DNA of 64,000 nucleotides, taken from contig OZ018410.1 in the NCBI GenBank assembly GCA_963969595.1, positions 28,090,913 through 28,154,912 of the forward strand. Direction: 5' to 3'. This DNA comes from Neckera pumila (Eukaryota > Streptophyta > Bryopsida > Hypnales > Neckeraceae). Each line of letters opens with the position of its first letter. The stretch's first letter is position 1. Below the pieces are notes generated by a model that saw nothing but the letters and a program-made list of their open reading frames with translations, searched no databases and was not told the origin of the DNA. Position numbers and translations under genes: made by a program. Shown in pieces: positions 63,001 to 64,000 of the stretch.

Positions 63001-63518
63001 CCTCTTTAATTGCACCGGGGGCATTCAAAACTTGCGGCCTTCTTGAAGCCTAATATTTTTCCTAATGCTAAAAAAAGTACATAGTAAAATAGATACCAAA
63101 TTCTGCCATAGTTCGTTTTGCACCATCTACTAAGTCTCCTAGAAGAAACAAAAGGATGCAAAAGAGCCACTATACCTCTCCAAACTACCCCAAGTTCTTT
63201 TGAAACAACCAATGGAATTTGCAATATCTTTTGCTTCAAAGGTGGCGTTTAAGGGGAGTCAAGTGGCATAGGTAGGTACCAACTATGGTTTCAACTTTGA
63301 AGATTCATAGAATATTGTGCAGGCATCTAAAAATATGAAACAACTTGAATTGGATTTCTCTCAAGGAAGTTAACAATTTCATATCAAATTTTCATCATTT
63401 TGACCACCAAGCTATCTGGGGCCAAAAAAGATTGGTTTTAGGTGTACGTAGCTTATGAATGTCACTTGTCATGACTCCTCACAATCAAATGTCAAATACA
63501 AGATGAACAAACTCTTAA

Positions 63519-64000
63519 CCCCTAAAGGACCAACATGCGTTTTTTGGCCGTATAGAAATTTTGGGCAGGTACGTGTGACTAGAGATATCCATATTTGAAG
63601 TTGAAATTTTAATAGAAGGTGGGGGCGAGGAATATCTTCATGTGTACCAAGTTTCATGACATTTCAAAATACGAGTCAAAAGTTGTGACCTGATATGTTA
63701 CTTTTTTTCGTAACCGGGCAGTTTGGGCAGATCAGAAAAAATCATTTTTTCCGCAATTTTTTTTTGAAATTGGTTCTCTACATTTATATATATACTTAAA
63801 AAGCTTTGAGTCACTCCATTTCAATCAATGAGTCAAAAGTTATGAGGTTTTTTGGTTTGTGGGCAGTTATGGATTCTCTACTCTAAAAAAAACTTTAAAG
63901 TCCTTTATTTAACTCAATTTTCAATATTTTTGGAAAAAAAAAAATCCTAGGATGTAGATTGATTATTAAAACATTACAACCGTTGGGATTGGCATTTTTA
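63519..64000 (-). mobile_element. TTAA-flanked element, family A, reversed, cut by the window end
   Basis: CCCCTAAAGGACCAACATGCG follows TTAA (63515-63518). The sequence is a close reverse complement of the right half of 35182-36106, the closest pair of family A copies in the window. Its other end lies beyond 64000. Confidence 0.8.

Overview
The window looks like a gene-poor, AT-rich stretch of a land-plant nuclear genome. Two ordinary spliced plant genes sit near its ends and about 45 kb of layered transposable elements lies between them. Introns are short with canonical GT..AG ends, and both host genes have long leaders. This fits a bryophyte or another early-diverging land plant better than a seed plant, but the species cannot be fixed from sequence alone. 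No bacterial operons, CRISPR arrays, rRNA or tRNA genes were seen.

Left end (1-7.4 kb): a complete minus-strand gene for a SEC14-like phosphatidylinositol transfer protein (SFH family), reconstructed as 13 coding exons, all in phase, about 604 residues. Right end (54-58.7 kb): a plus-strand gene for an LPEAT2-type lysophospholipid acyltransferase with C-terminal EF-hands, five coding exons in phase, 493 residues. Both act in membrane phospholipid metabolism.

Centre-left (12.2-27.6 kb): the most striking structure. A 12,133-bp element (14102-26234) is bounded by inverted terminal arrays of a 7-bp unit (GCGGAGA-like) and by a TAGTAG direct repeat. It carries two divergent genes that share a 720-bp spacer. 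One is a MULE-type transposase with an N-terminal zinc finger and a C-terminal SWIM finger, broken by two in-frame stops. The other is a 13-exon gene of about 1,285 residues whose C-terminal third has the layout of a beta-class DNA N4/N6 methylase, with a degenerate catalytic tetrapeptide. The element sits inside an older, decayed minus-strand coding region, pieces of which flank it on both sides.

Centre-right: a decayed DUF7869-type gene (41.4-44.5 kb), a possible small multi-exon gene (32.6-33.4 kb), and a tandem pair of perfect hairpins (34.5-34.7 kb). The remaining AT-rich DNA holds several copies of roughly 0.4-1 kb elements with CCCCTAAAGGACC-like inverted ends flanked by TTAA (piggyBac-like target choice). 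It also holds four copies of a 265-347 bp MITE starting CATTAGATGA. Two older-sequence comparisons suggest that this MITE inserts without target-site duplication.
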